A DNA stretch of 64,000 nt from the NCBI GenBank assembly GCA_024516035.1, contig CM044961.1, forward strand, positions 11,281,229 to 11,345,228, read 5' to 3'. The notes below the pieces were generated by a model. The model did not search any database. It was not told the origin of the DNA and saw only the letters and a list, made by a program, of their open reading frames with translations. Shown in pieces: positions 21,928 to 34,800 of this stretch. Every line of letters starts with the position of its first letter. Position 1 is the first letter of the stretch. The position numbers and the translations under genes are program-made. This DNA is from Bactericera cockerelli (taxonomy: Eukaryota; Arthropoda; Insecta; Hemiptera; Triozidae).

Positions 21928-24900
21928 AAGGCACAGCCTCAACGTTGAGCAAATGCAGCAAATTGATCCATGACAAAGTCATTCTTCACTCACACCTAGG
22001 TGTAGTTCTGTTATGCAACTTCAAACAACTGTGGACACTGCACATAATCAGGCATGGACTCCGGTTACTCATCGAAGTTAGTATCACGTTGAAATAGTGA
22101 TCAAAATCATAGATCACCTGTCACATAAAGGTGAATCAGACCTTGTTGAAATGGGAAACAAAAGAGGAAATATACCTAGTACACAGAGGTGTCAAGAAGT
22201 GGAAGTGCATTTTGGACACAAAAAAAAAGAGCAGCAATACAATAGAGAAATTATTTGAGATCTATGAATTAACCAAGCACTTTGAAAATAATTATGATTA
22301 TGATCAAAGTTAATGGTTTCCACTTGAATCAAGTTCAAAAATAATAAATTCATTTGACAAAAGAGTCTGTGCTGAATCACCCGAGCCTGAAAATAGCTCA
22401 GTCTTGGCTCGTAGGCACTTCAGAACTAGGGCTTGTTAAACAAGACACGTATAAAGTTCCATTTAGTCATAATCTAAGGAGTGACATAATTGTGAACAAT
22501 GTCCAATATCTATAGGAATCAAGGTCGTTCTATTGGTTCATTGAAATAGAGTGTGGCAGGACCTTTAGGCAAACAGGCAGTTCTGATTTGGTTTTTCAAT
22601 TTGAATTTGCCAGGAGAGAAATTGTACAGGGTCAAACTGAATTGTGACTTCTTGCAAATGGTCAAATGGCAGAAGCCAAATCCTTCAGTAAATCTTGTAT
22701 TTATTCCATTTGTTTTTGTGCGTTGAATTATATTGAGTTGATTCTCCGGGGTTTGGTGAACGATCATAGTCGATAATGGTCCCAAAATATTATTAGAAAT
22801 AATTTTCTACTTGTTCTGAAATGAACAATTTGGGCTGACAACAATAAAACTAACGTTACAGTTTTGCTACTCGTAAATGTAATATTTTTTTAATATTTGT
22901 TAGTCATCCACATAATCTTAAATCTAAAATTGCATAATATTGCAACTCAACCATAATTCGATGTTACAAATGAACCCTCAAAAGTTTTCTTGGCTAGCAC
23001 TTAGAAATTTTAGATTCTTTTTATGGAAAATCATACAAAATATATATTTTATTATCTAAATTGTTCAATTGTATTTCTGACAAAAAAAAACCCAGATGGA
23101 CCATCCCGTATGAATTATAAATTAAAAAAATACACAGTCATGTACTTACCATAACCTTAATTTAGATCATATTGAATATTAGATCACCATTGTGATTTCG
23201 AAATACAACCTCAAGAACAATGTTAGATGTCAAACAGTGACCAAAGATAACCTCAAGAGATTTGTATCTTTTGTTTACCAGATGGTCAAGCCTATCATTT
23301 TTATCTTTGAGTAATAGAATCAGTCCTTTTATTTTTAGCGATGACGATATATTTTCTATAATCGATACTGAATATAATAGATCAGTTATAAGATTCGTAA
23401 AGCCTCTAGGTATACCGAAAACAGTTTATCAGCAATCTCCCTTTAACAATGACTCTTTAATGTAAAACTGTAGTCTTTGTGAAATCACAAGGACTTTAGT
23501 GTCCAACCATTGTAATTTGCGAGACACAGTCATTGTCATTTATGACGTAACAGAAGAAAACAACTGTTATGTAAAATGCAACTTGTGACAAAATTAAATG
23601 TAGATCCAACTAGATGGAATCAGAAGAAATTTTCGTACAAGAGCACTAGAAGAAGTAGGAGTCACAAAATACATTGAAGTGAAAGACAAACGTTTAAGAA
23701 CAATATTATGACCCAATTAGGTTTTGGGAAAGGTAAAAGTCAAAATGGAACCAAAGAAGTTATCGCACAATAAGACAGTTGAATTTTAACTTATTTTTCT
23801 TGTTATTTTCAATGCTGAAATATTATAGTCTCAACCTTCTGTTCATTGCCTCATCATTTTCCTCAATAACACAACTTCATGTCAATATGCAACACAATGT
23901 ACATAATCATCATTTGCTTCAGTGCATTTAAACTTATTCTCACTACCTTCAATAAAGTCAGAAATAAATACAACATTCTTCAAACAATCAGCTAACAATA
24001 CAAACATAATTAACAAACATCAAGTTTCAAGAAATCAAATAATTTGATGTGCTAAAACACAATTACTATAATTTTCATATCAAACACTTATGATTTCTTC
24101 TGCTATGTAAATTACATATAAAGAACAGATTCGCACGGCCTATGACCGAGTAACTAGTGAGTAATACGCATGTGAATGGAACACAAGTATACAAAATGTT
24201 CTTTACAATGTTTCTTGATTTATTCTAACTCACTTTTTATTGGTGAGAACTGGGCTACGAGTGTAATGTTTTAATTGTTTCAGAAAAGTATATCAGTGTT
24301 ACTTATCGTGCCCTCTTTTTATTTTTCTATTTTTATGCTTCAGTATAGGTGGGTATTTCTAGTGTGCTCCTTTCTTGTCCTATTTCTTTTTTTCCGTTTC
24401 TTTATTATATTTCCCAGATGGATTAAGTTGTAAACCTTAATCTGTAGATTAGAAGCGTGAATATATTATGTTTGTTTACTAGTGCTATGTTCAACTGAAA
24501 GATTGGATTTTGGTCATCCCTGTTTGTTCCCAATAGACTCATTCATTTGGTTTATTCATACTATATGTCAAACCATGTAGAGCTGAATATCAATAATAGG
24601 ATGTTCGTCTGGATGGTATGTTGGTCGTAGGTTGGGCCTTATTTACGAGTCTCGGAAGGCATGGGGGCTGGGGGGTCGTTGGCGTTCTACCGATACAAGC
24701 TACATTGTTGTTGTGCTAGAGAAAAATAACAAGATTAGAAGAACAAGTGCTGAACTATGATAAGTTCCAATGATATCAATATGCCTTGGTGGTCTAGTCA
24801 TTCAATCAGGTGATGTAAGGATAAGGATCCAAAGTCACAGCATGTAAGGATAAGGATTCAAAGGTCACATGGGACATAATATTACTAATCATATACTGGT

Positions 24901-27199
24901 TTAAATAGGCACACAAATTAAGCTGATTAACTGCTTTAAATGATGTCCAGCTGAAGTACTTTAAAATGATGTCCATCATTGATAGGGTAGTATTATACCA
25001 GCTGTTATGTTAGGTGGCGTAGTGTTTAGAATAATAATTATAAATTGCGTATTAATATGTATGTTTCAATTTTGTACTAGGTATTTTGCAAAATTTAAAC
25101 AAACCGATTAGAACGGTACTAGCAGAAATCCACCACTCGTCGTGAGGTTTTGCAGAATCTAATGGATTTCTACTGCCAACGCGGCTCAAACAATTTCGAA
25201 TGTTTGTGGTTTTTGATATGGGTATTAATTTTGCCAAATTTCATTAAAAATTGAGTGGAACATAAGGAATTATTGTTGAGTGTTCCGTACCGTTGTTTCC
25301 TGGGCGGCAGACCTCAGACTCTCGGGTAAATTAAGCAGACACAACGGTATTGATGAAGGTCAAATAGCTATAAAGTTTTGAGGAACTTTTGCGTAGGAAA
25401 TTTCAGTATAATGAATTAATACTTAAGTTTAAAACATGTAATTTATATTCATGATGACAGACACTAGTTCTAGGTATATTATTTGATACTAAAAATTAAT
25501 ATAGTCTTGTGTAGGTAGGTAGGTAACCTTATGCCAGGTTCAAGCCCATATCGATGAACAGTACCTATAGATTAATAATGTATGATTTAGAAACTTCCAT
25601 TAAAGCGAATGAGAATTACAAAAATATTGCCTGTCCTTATAAAATCCATAATTCAAAGATAGATTTCACACTTGGTAACAAGTGACACAAGAGTGTATGT
25701 TTGTGAGACGGTGTGCAAAGAGTCAGAAGTTTAGTCATAGGTGTTTAATTTCATCAAATATAAGAAGAAGAAACACCAAGAAGACGAAGAAGAGGAAAGA
25801 CGAGGCTAGCAACAATAACAGACACAAGAATAACAGATACAACACACAACAACAACAACAAAAATAAGAAGAAGAAGAAGGACCACATACGAGAATCTCT
25901 TCAAATAGAAAGTGGTTGAGGCATTATACCAACATAGATACACGCCGCGAGCATAGTACAGGTATTATGCTAACTAGCTTAGCAGGCGAATTAGCCTCAG
26001 GGTGAATATTGTTCAAATAGGATGGTCGCTTGTTGGAGAGATTTGAACATGTAAAAAAAATGATGTGAATTCTACGATAGATATCTATGACTGCGCTAGC
26101 GTACATCAATAAAAATTAACAGAGAGATATTTAAATGGCTCTGTGAGGGAATTAGCTATACATACATGTATGAAGCAAGTTTTATTAGGTTTGTAGGTAG
26201 ATGGAATATTGACTATTATGAGAAATATTAGTAGGTTGAACTATGAAATTGATAAAAGAAATATAGATAGGTAGATAATTATAATTTGCACATCATTATT
26301 TTTCTTTTGGTTTTATTTGAATTAAAAAAATAATGTGTAACTAACACTCCTGGCGATTGCTGACGTAAAAATGTTTCGGAATTTTGTCTTTAAATAACAC
26401 GGTCAAATGGTTTGTGACGTATAAAACGGATAACAATAGACCCATTGGCACTATGCCCGAGCAAAACATCAAAAGCACTTAACAGAAAACTACGGTTCAG
26501 GGATTCATTGATTATATGAATCCTTTAACAATTAGCAATTCTTTGAGTCTGAATATAACTGCAAATAGCACCATAATCTAAATGGTACTCATATTACTGA
26601 TGCTGTATTTAATAGTTTTTTTTTAATGTGCTCAAAGTGAGTATTAAAGGTAGATTTACACATGAAATTTGGAAGGATCTTTCTAATCTACATCAACAAT
26701 TTGAATTTAATTAGACATTATTGTTTCAAAATCATCCAAGCATCAACTCAGCAATCGACTCTTAAATCAAAGACTCAATGTCGTTAGTATTATAAATTTA
26801 CAAAGTTATTATGACATGCAGGTTAAATAAATAAAAAAATCAAGTTTTTTTTATTATAATAAACATACTTATCCAACGTATATAGCATTCAACAGTTTAA
26901 ATTATTCTAACATTTGTAAGCGAATTCTTGTAACAATAACGTTGAAATCATTTTTGTTGTTTTTTTCCCCTTCTGCGAACGAAAGTTAAAGCATGCATGA
27001 AGATTTCCGATAAGACCATCTTCTTTCAGTTCTCTGAGCCTACGAGTGAGTCAGATTTGTTGGGCAGAAGGTCAGGAGTGATGGTAACAATGGAGCTATC
27101 AGACTCCGACTGGTATATTTTGTTTTAATGTAAGGATATGAGGTTTTGTATGGTTGGGTAGAGGAACTTTCAACTGTTTTGGTTATATCATCTCGAAAT
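21926..27199. other. Long AT-rich stretch with no recognised gene
   Basis: Open frames are all under 90 codons and unrecognised. At 24781-24870 GGTGGTCTAGTC and a duplicated ~28-bp segment (ATGTAAGGATAAGGATYCAA near 24815 and 24844) may be an old tRNA-like relic. A (GTAG)n run lies at 25511-25524 and a GAA/CAA-rich tract at 25765-25880. Nothing else seen. Confidence 0.45.
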
Positions 27200-27310
27200 G
27201 CCAATCTCCGTGGTGCAATGGTTGTGTCTAGTGCTCATAGTCCAGAGGGTGTGAGTTCGAATCCTAGGTTGGACAGAAGTAAAGAGCACTTGAGGTAGGC
27301 ATTTCTGGTT
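27200..27310 (+). mobile_element. SINE family B, 5' part only
   Basis: CCGTGGTGCAATGGTTGTG, CATAGTCCAGAGGG, GAGTTCGAATCC and AAAGAGCACTTGAGG follow the order of the family B head at 12573-12690. The sequence loses similarity after about 27310, so the 3' half is missing. Confidence 0.65.
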
Positions 27311-29498
27311 TAGGAAATTAATATGGAATTCAGTATTTTGTCAGTAAATTATATGAATAATATATTTTGTTCGGGTCGGACCAGACAATAGAAAAATGTG
27401 ATGCAAATTTTAATTTCCCTTTTAAGTGGTTTTCATGACTTTTTTTTGACTTATCAAACTTTAATTTCTCGTTCATGATTTGAAGAATTCAACATTTGTT
27501 TATCTCTTTTCGTCACATAAGTTAAATTGGTTTCTCTTTCATATATTCTATGGGATGGTTCATAAAGTCTGTAGTCCAATATGTCTTCAAATAATAATTG
27601 CTTTGTTTTTTTTTTCAATACGTTATAATAATCAAATAATAAGCTTGGAAGTCTCAATCACAAAAAGTACACGTCTTATTAGGACATTCAATTTTTAGAT
27701 GCTCTAGTTTTTTGTTGTATACAATCTAGAATCCATATTTCTTAGCTTTGATTGGTACATTAGGTTCACAACAGGTAGGTAATTACTTTTTGTGTACATC
27801 GTAATTATTGTTACACTAATCTTCTATTAGAGATCAGGCACTCAGGTTTTGGAAATACCAAATATAACTTTTCAGTTTGAAATATCCATATGAAATATTA
27901 CATAATAGTACAATGTTACAATATCTTTTAGGTTCTCAATATAGATATTACAAATAGGTTCTTTTGTTTCTATATTTTTTTCAAGCTAATTATGATGAAA
28001 GACAGCAGTAGGAGTTATTCCAATTTGGTCTATATTGGTATATAGAATTGGACACTTAAAAAATCCTCTACTTATTGGAAGGAGAGAGAGAGAATATTAA
28101 TATAATATAATAATGAAAACATTAAAATTACGTATTAACGTCTAAAAAAGTCATTGATTCTAAGTTTACCTGGTAGGAGAGACATAAGGCCATTTGTGAT
28201 GCTGTGAGTATTACCTGGAACAAATAAATAAATAAGAAAGGATTAGCAAAGAGAGTAATTAGTTCTTATCAGAAGATGCTCCAGGTGATTTTGATAACAA
28301 CAGATTGTTCAAAGTGGAAACGGACAAGACACGGTGAGGTAATAAAAACAAAAAATGACATTATTTGTCATATTTATTGTGGTAACCTATCCGTAACAAA
28401 TTTTACAAATGAACTTTTTATTTGTACAAATCTTTTTTACAAATGAACAAACAAAAGTCCCTTCTTAAATTATCTCAAAGTATATTAAAATTCAACAAAT
28501 TATTAGGTTTTAAAAATCTGCAAACCACGCATATTTTTTATTTAGTTTTTTAAGATTTCTCATTAGAAATGTTTATCGCCTTACATCTGTACCTTATACA
28601 CCTACAACTACCACTTAGTACCTATAATGCATAGGCAAATACAAAAAATCGAGTACTTGTTTTATGTTTTCAATAAGCGTAGGCGTCTTCAGAATATTGT
28701 TCGTAACTAGTTTAGGCTAACCTGCCCTCAAGCATTGCTAAGCGATTCTTAATTAATAGATCTGATAACAAAAAATATGCATACCTATTTATTTACTCCT
28801 TAAGCCATGATTATAATTTTATTGTTAAAACGTTATGTAGGTATCTAGCAGGTACACTATTGTGCAATAATCCATTATATATACACGTACAATCGTACAT
28901 GACTAACTACAGGTATTACCAAGATTAATTGTTTTGGCAATTAAATTGTATGACACGCCTGTAATCAAACATAACATTGAATGTAACCCTTTCATTTTAA
29001 TTGATATACCTTTAAATAAAGTTTAGAAAAAACTACATTTGGGGGGCGGATCCATTAAAAAAATTAACCTCAAATGTATCTTAAAAGTTTGTCATTTGTT
29101 TTTTAATCTAGAAATAATGTGACAAATTTCAAGGTGTTTCAGATGTCATCAAAGAACATGATAATTTATTCCTGCAAATGTATTTTGAGATTTTTATTAA
29201 TGCATTTACGTACTTATTCATAGAGATAGAGAGTTCTTTGATATGTAGGTATAATTTTATTACAAGAACTCTCAAGATGTTAAAGTTTTAGTTCGTGAAT
29301 ACCTAAAATACCAAGATGCACTTGCGAGCTGTTTGCAAGGAATCTTTCACTTTCAAATGGCCATCAATAATGACGTCTGCTAACAGTAAGAGGTATAATT
29401 GCATTAATTGTTCCAAACTTTGTACCTAGGATAATGCAACAGTCACAGTTAATTTTCTTAACGTCTCTATAAAATCGGAGGTTATTTCAGGCGGTTGT
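27311..29498. other. AT-rich stretch with no recognised gene
   Basis: Only open frames under 75 codons, and a short (GA)n at 28081-28093. No repeat copies recognised. Confidence 0.45.
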
Positions 29499-29580
29499 TT
29501 TACCCTCTATTCACTGTAGAAAATTACACACCAGTTAACCATTAACCTCAAACAGCCATTAACCTGGGCCAGGCTGAGAA
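29499..29580 (-). mobile_element. SINE family B middle fragment
   Basis: TTTTACCCTCTATTC, ACCATTAACCTCAAACAGCC and CTGGGCCAGGCTGAG (plus strand) parallel 6870-6945 and 1251-1330 in order. It lies immediately before a family A SINE in the opposite orientation. Confidence 0.45.
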
Positions 29581-29629
29581 TAGTCAGAATCACGATGGAT
29601 TGAATGAACTAGAGTCCCGAAAGTGTTTT

Positions 29630-29818
29630 GTTAGCCCAGTGTGCGTCGTGTCGGTCTGGTAATCCAGAGGTCGCGTGTTCGAAACTCAGCCGGGACATGA
29701 CATGTTATCCTCCCATTTCGGATTCTGACCATAATTATAATGATATTTATGTTTTGGGCTCATGGCTGAAATAATGGGACTTATTTGAGTCTTAGTTGGT
29801 GATATTATTATAATTATT
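29630..29818 (+). mobile_element. tRNA-derived SINE, family A, diverged copy
   Basis: The A-box region is degraded, but AATCCAGAGGTCGCGTGTTC, GAAACTCAGCCGGGACATGA, TCCTCCCATTTCGG and GGCTGAAATAATGGGACTT follow the family order. The tail is a duplicated TATTATAATTATT block. Confidence 0.75.
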
Positions 29819-30019
29819 AACTAGGTGATATTATTATAATTATTATTGATCGGTCAACCAATACTTACAAATCTACCAACAACAAAAAATGCTAGGTGCT
29901 CCTGATTTGTGATAACTGAACTCAAACTCAACTTAGGTAAAATAATTTAATGTTGTCAAACACAAAAATGCACTGTCATAATGATATTCCGTAATTATCC
30001 ACAGTAAAAAATAATACCT

Positions 30020-30217
30020 ACATTTTTTTTTTTTTTAATTCCATTTATTTATTAAACATAGTTACAGATTTTAAATACTAGAATGGTACCCTTTCTCAAA
30101 GTTAAAAAAAGGGGTTAATGATTTTGTGCACAAATGATAACAAGATCAGGACTCGAATCCTGAACTCCCAGCGCGAAGTCCAAGGCGCAAACCACTCGAC
30201 CACAGAGGTAGTTACTC
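30020..30217 (-). mobile_element. tRNA-derived SINE, family C, with poly-A tail
   Basis: On the minus strand: CTCTGTGGTCGAGTGGTTTG (A-box region), GGATTCGAGTCCTGATC (B box), TTGTGCACAAAATCATTAAC, then AATAAATAAATGGAATT and about 14 A residues. Only one copy is seen here, so the family assignment rests on the promoter boxes plus tail. The head resembles a tRNA of the GTCGAGTGGTT type, but 3' processing-type pairing is not evident. Confidence 0.7.
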
Positions 30218-30574
30218 CAGGAAGAACATGAGAATGTAAATAATGGGGTCTGTTAGTGTGACCACAGGGGGTCCTCTAGATCCCGACTCCTGCTGGGATC
30301 ATTTTCATACGCGCTTAGCATAATAGTTGTAACAATAGGCATATTAACAATGGGTATCTTTCAGGACTACTTACATTTAAAGTTGATATATCACCAAAGT
30401 GTTGACGCCTATTATTATGCTCAACTTACATCAAATACATTTACAGACACAGTCAACCTTAAGTTTAGTAATGTAGGTACATTGAAAGAAATAGGTAATT
30501 TATATACACTTTTATTGCATTGTTGAAACACCTACTCAATAAAGACATGTGAGTTAATTTTAATCTACTTGTGG

Positions 30575-30692
30575 AAGAAAAAAAAAGTTTCGCGAGACAA
30601 GATTTGGAATTTATCTCGTCTCGTGAAAAAATCACGAGAGAAGGTTCTTACTCGTCAACTCGTCTCGTTAGTTTGGAGACGAGACTTTTTTT
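30575..30692. repeat. Palindrome-rich CGAGAC/GTCTCG block
   Basis: About 118 bp densely packed with TCTCGTCTCG and its complement: GCGAGAC, TCTCGTCTCGTGA, TCACGAGAGA, ACTCGTCTCG, GAGACGAGAC. The outer ends AAAAAAGTTTCGCGAGAC and (inverted) AAAAAAGTCTCGTCTC suggest a tiny inverted-repeat element lying against the poly-A end of the family D SINE. Confidence 0.5.
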
Positions 30693-30866
30693 TAAAAGAC
30701 GAGTGTTCCACAGCCTTTTTTATTTCGTAGCCATGAAACAGGAGCTACTGTAGACGCTTGTCGTCTGTGTTGTAGCCTACCCATCCCGTAGTATGCCTCC
30801 CTTCTGATGGACGAGAAGTGACACAATACTTGCCATTTCCCGTGGGTCAACACGAGCGCACCGGAA

Positions 30867-31707
30867 GGGGAACTTCACGATTCGGCCCAAATTACCTGAG
30901 TAGACCTTTTCCATAGCATGATTCGGCCCCAAAAAAAACACAAAAAAAACACAGCATGATTCGGCCATAACCCGATTCGTCCCAAATCACACTATCAAGT
31001 TTTGATCCCACACAAAAATCCCACTTTTATTCCAACAAAAAGTCCCACTTTCATTCCACCAAAAAATCCCTATAAAATAGTATGGAAACATTGTTTTGAA
31101 CCAGTAACAGTGATCTCTGTAATGAGTGTTTATTTGAGTGTTTGACAGTAGGGTTAGGTAAAATACATAGAAGGACATGCCTCAAGAATATAGTAGGGTT
31201 AGCTAAAATACATAGAAGGCCATGCCTCAAGAATATAGTAGGGTTAGGTTAAATACATAGAAGGCCATGCCTGAAGAATATAGTGGGGTTAGGTAAAATA
31301 CATAGAAGGCCATGCCTCAAGAATATAGTAGGGTTAGGTAAAATACATAGAAGGCCATGCCTCAAGAATATAGTAGGGTTAGGTAAAATACATAGAAGGC
31401 CATGCCTCAAGAATATAGTAGGGTTAGGTAAAATACATAGAAGGCCATGTATCAAGAATATAGTAGGGTTAGGGATAATACATAGAAGACCAAAACCTGA
31501 TATACATAGAAGGTAATTTTCGTAATTTAATGTTGAATAATAAAAAATCCCTCAATATATACGGTACTTAGAATGTTGCACTGGGCCGAATCGTGTTGTT
31601 TATTTTTTGGTCAAGATAACGTTTTGGGACGAATCGTTCGGTGACTTTTTTTACCTGAAATCGAAAACCTTTTTCATAAACCTTTTTGGGCCGAATCGTA
31701 ATGCGCC
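30867..31707. mobile_element. hAT-like non-autonomous element carrying the 45-bp minisatellite (copy 2)
   Basis: Flanked by CACCGGAA on both sides (30859-30866 and 31708-31715). The ends read GGGGAACTTCACGATTCGGC and, inverted, GGCGCATTACGATTCGGC. Internal blocks are shared with the copy at 4765-5655: AAATCCCTATAAAATRG, TTGTTTTGAACCAGTAACAG, GTGTTTATTTGAGTGTTTGA. The repeated subterminal motif is ATTCGGCCCAAA here (some ATTCGTCCCAAA), versus ATTCGTCTCAAA in copy 1. It is inserted in a family D SINE. No transposase is encoded. Confidence 0.8.
31147..31514 (+). repeat. 45-bp minisatellite, about 7-8 units
   Basis: Homogeneous A-type units (TAGGGTTAGGTAAAATACAT, AGAAGGCCATGCCTCAAGAA), ending in one B-like unit (GGTTAGGGATAATAC) and a degraded one. 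Unlike the array at 5038 there is no higher-order A-B-A pattern. Open frames on both strands are artefacts of the 45-bp period. Confidence 0.92.
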
Positions 31708-31837
31708 CACCGGAAGGTATCCTTTACAAACAATTGTAATCAAATTAAAAATACAAATTTTTGTCGGCACGGGGGATCGAACCCAGGACCTTCCACATGG
31801 CAAGCGAGTGCTTAACCACTGAGCTAATCGCGCGCTC

Positions 31838-34800
31838 ATAAGTAGAATAAATAATAATGACCATAGTTTATTTTCAACACTGACTTTTTTGTTGTCACAA
31901 CACGTCATGATAAATTAGATTCAATGTAACATGCAATTTATGACAAAAATCTTCCAAAATTTAGTTTTTATGTACATAAATTGTAATTTGTTTCTCTTTA
32001 ACAATATAAATTTGCTTGAGGGACAAAGCAACCTGTTGCGACCAGAATGATTTAGCTGTAAGAGCTAAAGCATAAAACCCAAACAAGGAGAAAGTTGACC
32101 AAGAACGAACAAGTGAGATTGGGCGGAATTAGACAAAAAATCCCCTGAAAATAACGTGTCCATTATCTGACTTCGATTAATCACTTTACAAATAGATTTC
32201 TATTTTCTAACCACATTAGAAATTTTGTAATCATCCAGGTGAAGATGTTTCGTAGTTAGTTTTGGTTTCATTACTTTTAGGTATAAGTACTTAGAGGTAT
32301 CCTTATCCTAGGTTGTGATGTAAAATCTCACTAAATCTTTTAATTATGTTTCCGTCTGTGTAGGAATATGTATTAATGTTAAAAACGTTTACGATGTTAT
32401 CCAATAATGTACATCATCCGGAAGGAAAGACTTTGGAAGGAAGAGACAACGCAATAGAAAGTATTGAAAACATACTAAAAAGTACTAAAAGCAGAAAGCG
32501 ACTATTTTTAGGATGCTATAAGTACATGCTATCACACAGACTGTTGCCTTATAATGGGACATTCCTGTAGTACAGAATAAACAGGTGACTCTTTGGTCTT
32601 TACTATCTATGTAAATATTTTAATAGAAATCCTTGCATTTCCTGGAAACGCCACCAACAAAACACTAGACCAACAATAGTCTGGTCACTCAGAAAGCGGA
32701 TGCAGTCACTGCTTGGTTTCAAGACGTTTGGAATGTTTCTAACTAATCTTTGTGGTTTACCAGAACTAAACCATTTCACCAAGTGCACGATTAAAATTTT
32801 TCTAAGCAAGTCTTCACTTGTAAGCTTAAAATTAAGTCAGAAAGTGACAAAGTGAGTAAGCGCGTCAGTAGAAATATTTTTAGGTTATCTTCTCTAAATA
32901 GGAAGTCCTTGGGCCAAGATTTTGCAAAGATATAAGTAGGTATGTTAAAAAAAGCTCTTACTATTATCCTAATTCCTCCTCAGTTACAACCTTCATTTTC
33001 ATTTCAGAATTTTCAATGTGTCCTTTCTGAAGAAACACTTAATCTACATTAAATACAGCACAGCTAATGCAAAGAACTAAGCAGTCTATTCTCATAGGCA
33101 AGTATTTATTTTCTTTTTTACTATGTCCTTATTTACGAGCAATAATATAGGCCACAGATTTACCTACTTAAGCATAATACATAATATTTAATACTCCACG
33201 CTTCATGATTATCATAGGTAATATATTCAAGCAAATATTCACGTAGATAAATAGGCCCACTGGAAAACTAAACCAAAATAATATTGTATACAGGGCTGCC
33301 TTAATAATTTACCTTTAGGCGTTCGGTAATACACAGCCAAGTGTGTATTATTATTTTTTTTTTAAATATTCAATAAACAATTTACTGATTGAACACCATG
33401 GAAATTCATATCAAGTGCAGTTTTCGGTTTCACCTTTACTTTTGAAATATTTGGCACGTTTTCTACTATCATCTTTACTTACTACTCGATTTTTGTTAGA
33501 GTACCAAGTGCAGTTTCGGAAATCTCAAAATAAAATCCATAAATACTTTGACCATACTTGATGAAAGTTCAGGTTCAATGTTGAAATTTTATGTTGAAAT
33601 ATTTTGTCTAATTAATAATTGTACGTAGAAAGATTATTAGAAACAGCATGGTATTGGCTCACACATTTTCAAGTTCTCTACGGTTATGAAGAGACTAAGA
33701 AGATCAAGTTTAATTATTGTGAGAATCTATTTTATTTATCCAGTGTATGATCTCAGCTAAACTTCATTTTTGTGAATAGAGTCGGTATTCTGAACTATAA
33801 CACCCTAAATATCAGAAGATGATTCTCAACCATGACCGTGAATATGAAACTGACATACATTGTTTTGATGATATTGATTATGATGACAAGTATGATGCTT
33901 TTGATGATGGAAACAATGATTGACTTAGTGATGATGTTGACAATGACTTTAATGAAAAGATTCTTATATTGTTAGTTCACATAATGTTGATGATGTTGGT
34001 GGTGATGAAATAAAAAACGAAACTGGACGACTCCTGATTGATGTCCACAGTCCACATGATGCGACGACTTTCATCCACATTGATGATCTAGAAAACCAGA
34101 GAGAAAACTAACAAAGATATATAATCAGTCGTGATTATCTTGCGAGCAAAATATAATAATCAAATATTAAATACAGCGCTAGTGGAAATAGAAATCAGCA
34201 GGAGGATAGACATTGTCCGAGAATCGCTTATTGAATCAAAGAAGACAATTGCGTAGGTAACAGAAGTCTAAAAAGAGATCAAAGAAAGTACAAGTATGGT
34301 TCTTTATAGATTTAGATAGTCATCATGTTATTGTTATGGACAGCCCATTCATAATGGGTCCTATTTTTTAGTATAGCATCTTGTGTACTAAGATGATATA
34401 TTTGAAATTATGACGAAATTATAATTGCAAGCTACTCAAAAGGCTCCATGGGCTCATGTAACTATGTTACAGATTTCAATGTACATATTTGTTCTTATTT
34501 CTTCAATACTTCTTGTATTTTAAATTATTTAGAGCTAAATTTTGGTATGTACAAAATATGTCAGTAGTTCCAATGTAAGTAACTCTTTTCTTTACTTCTA
34601 TTTTTTTTTTATCATCTATATTTTTTCGAATCTTATTAGATCTTTGTTCAATTCTAACCTCAGTGATTTCCTAGTTATCTTAATTTGTCAGTTACAATCC
34701 CTTTTTTAATAGTCAGTAATTTATTTACCTTTATAAACTAATTACAATTTTCAATAAATCCGTCTTCAGAAGTTTCAATTAATCTACTACTGCCTACTTT

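Larger units (their letters stand above)
30693..31837 (-). mobile_element. tRNA-derived SINE, family D, split by a transposon
   Basis: The SINE head lies at 31708-31837 (minus strand: ATTAGCTCAGTGGTTAAGCA and GGGTTCGATCCCCCGTGC). Its body and A-rich tail lie at 30693-30866. The hAT-like element at 30867-31707 separates the two parts. The intact copy at 21635-21925 shows the uninterrupted order across this point (GGATACCTTCCGTGC). The 85-codon minus frame at 31651-31908 is a translation of the SINE head. Confidence 0.85.

Noticed and set aside
31765..31837. tRNA gene on the minus strand
   Set aside because: Matches the head of SINE family D and continues into the shared body; the ends do not pair as an acceptor stem.
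31651..31908. 85-codon minus-strand protein with LAQWLSTRLPCGRSWVRSP
   Set aside because: This is the usual translation artefact of a tRNA-like SINE head.
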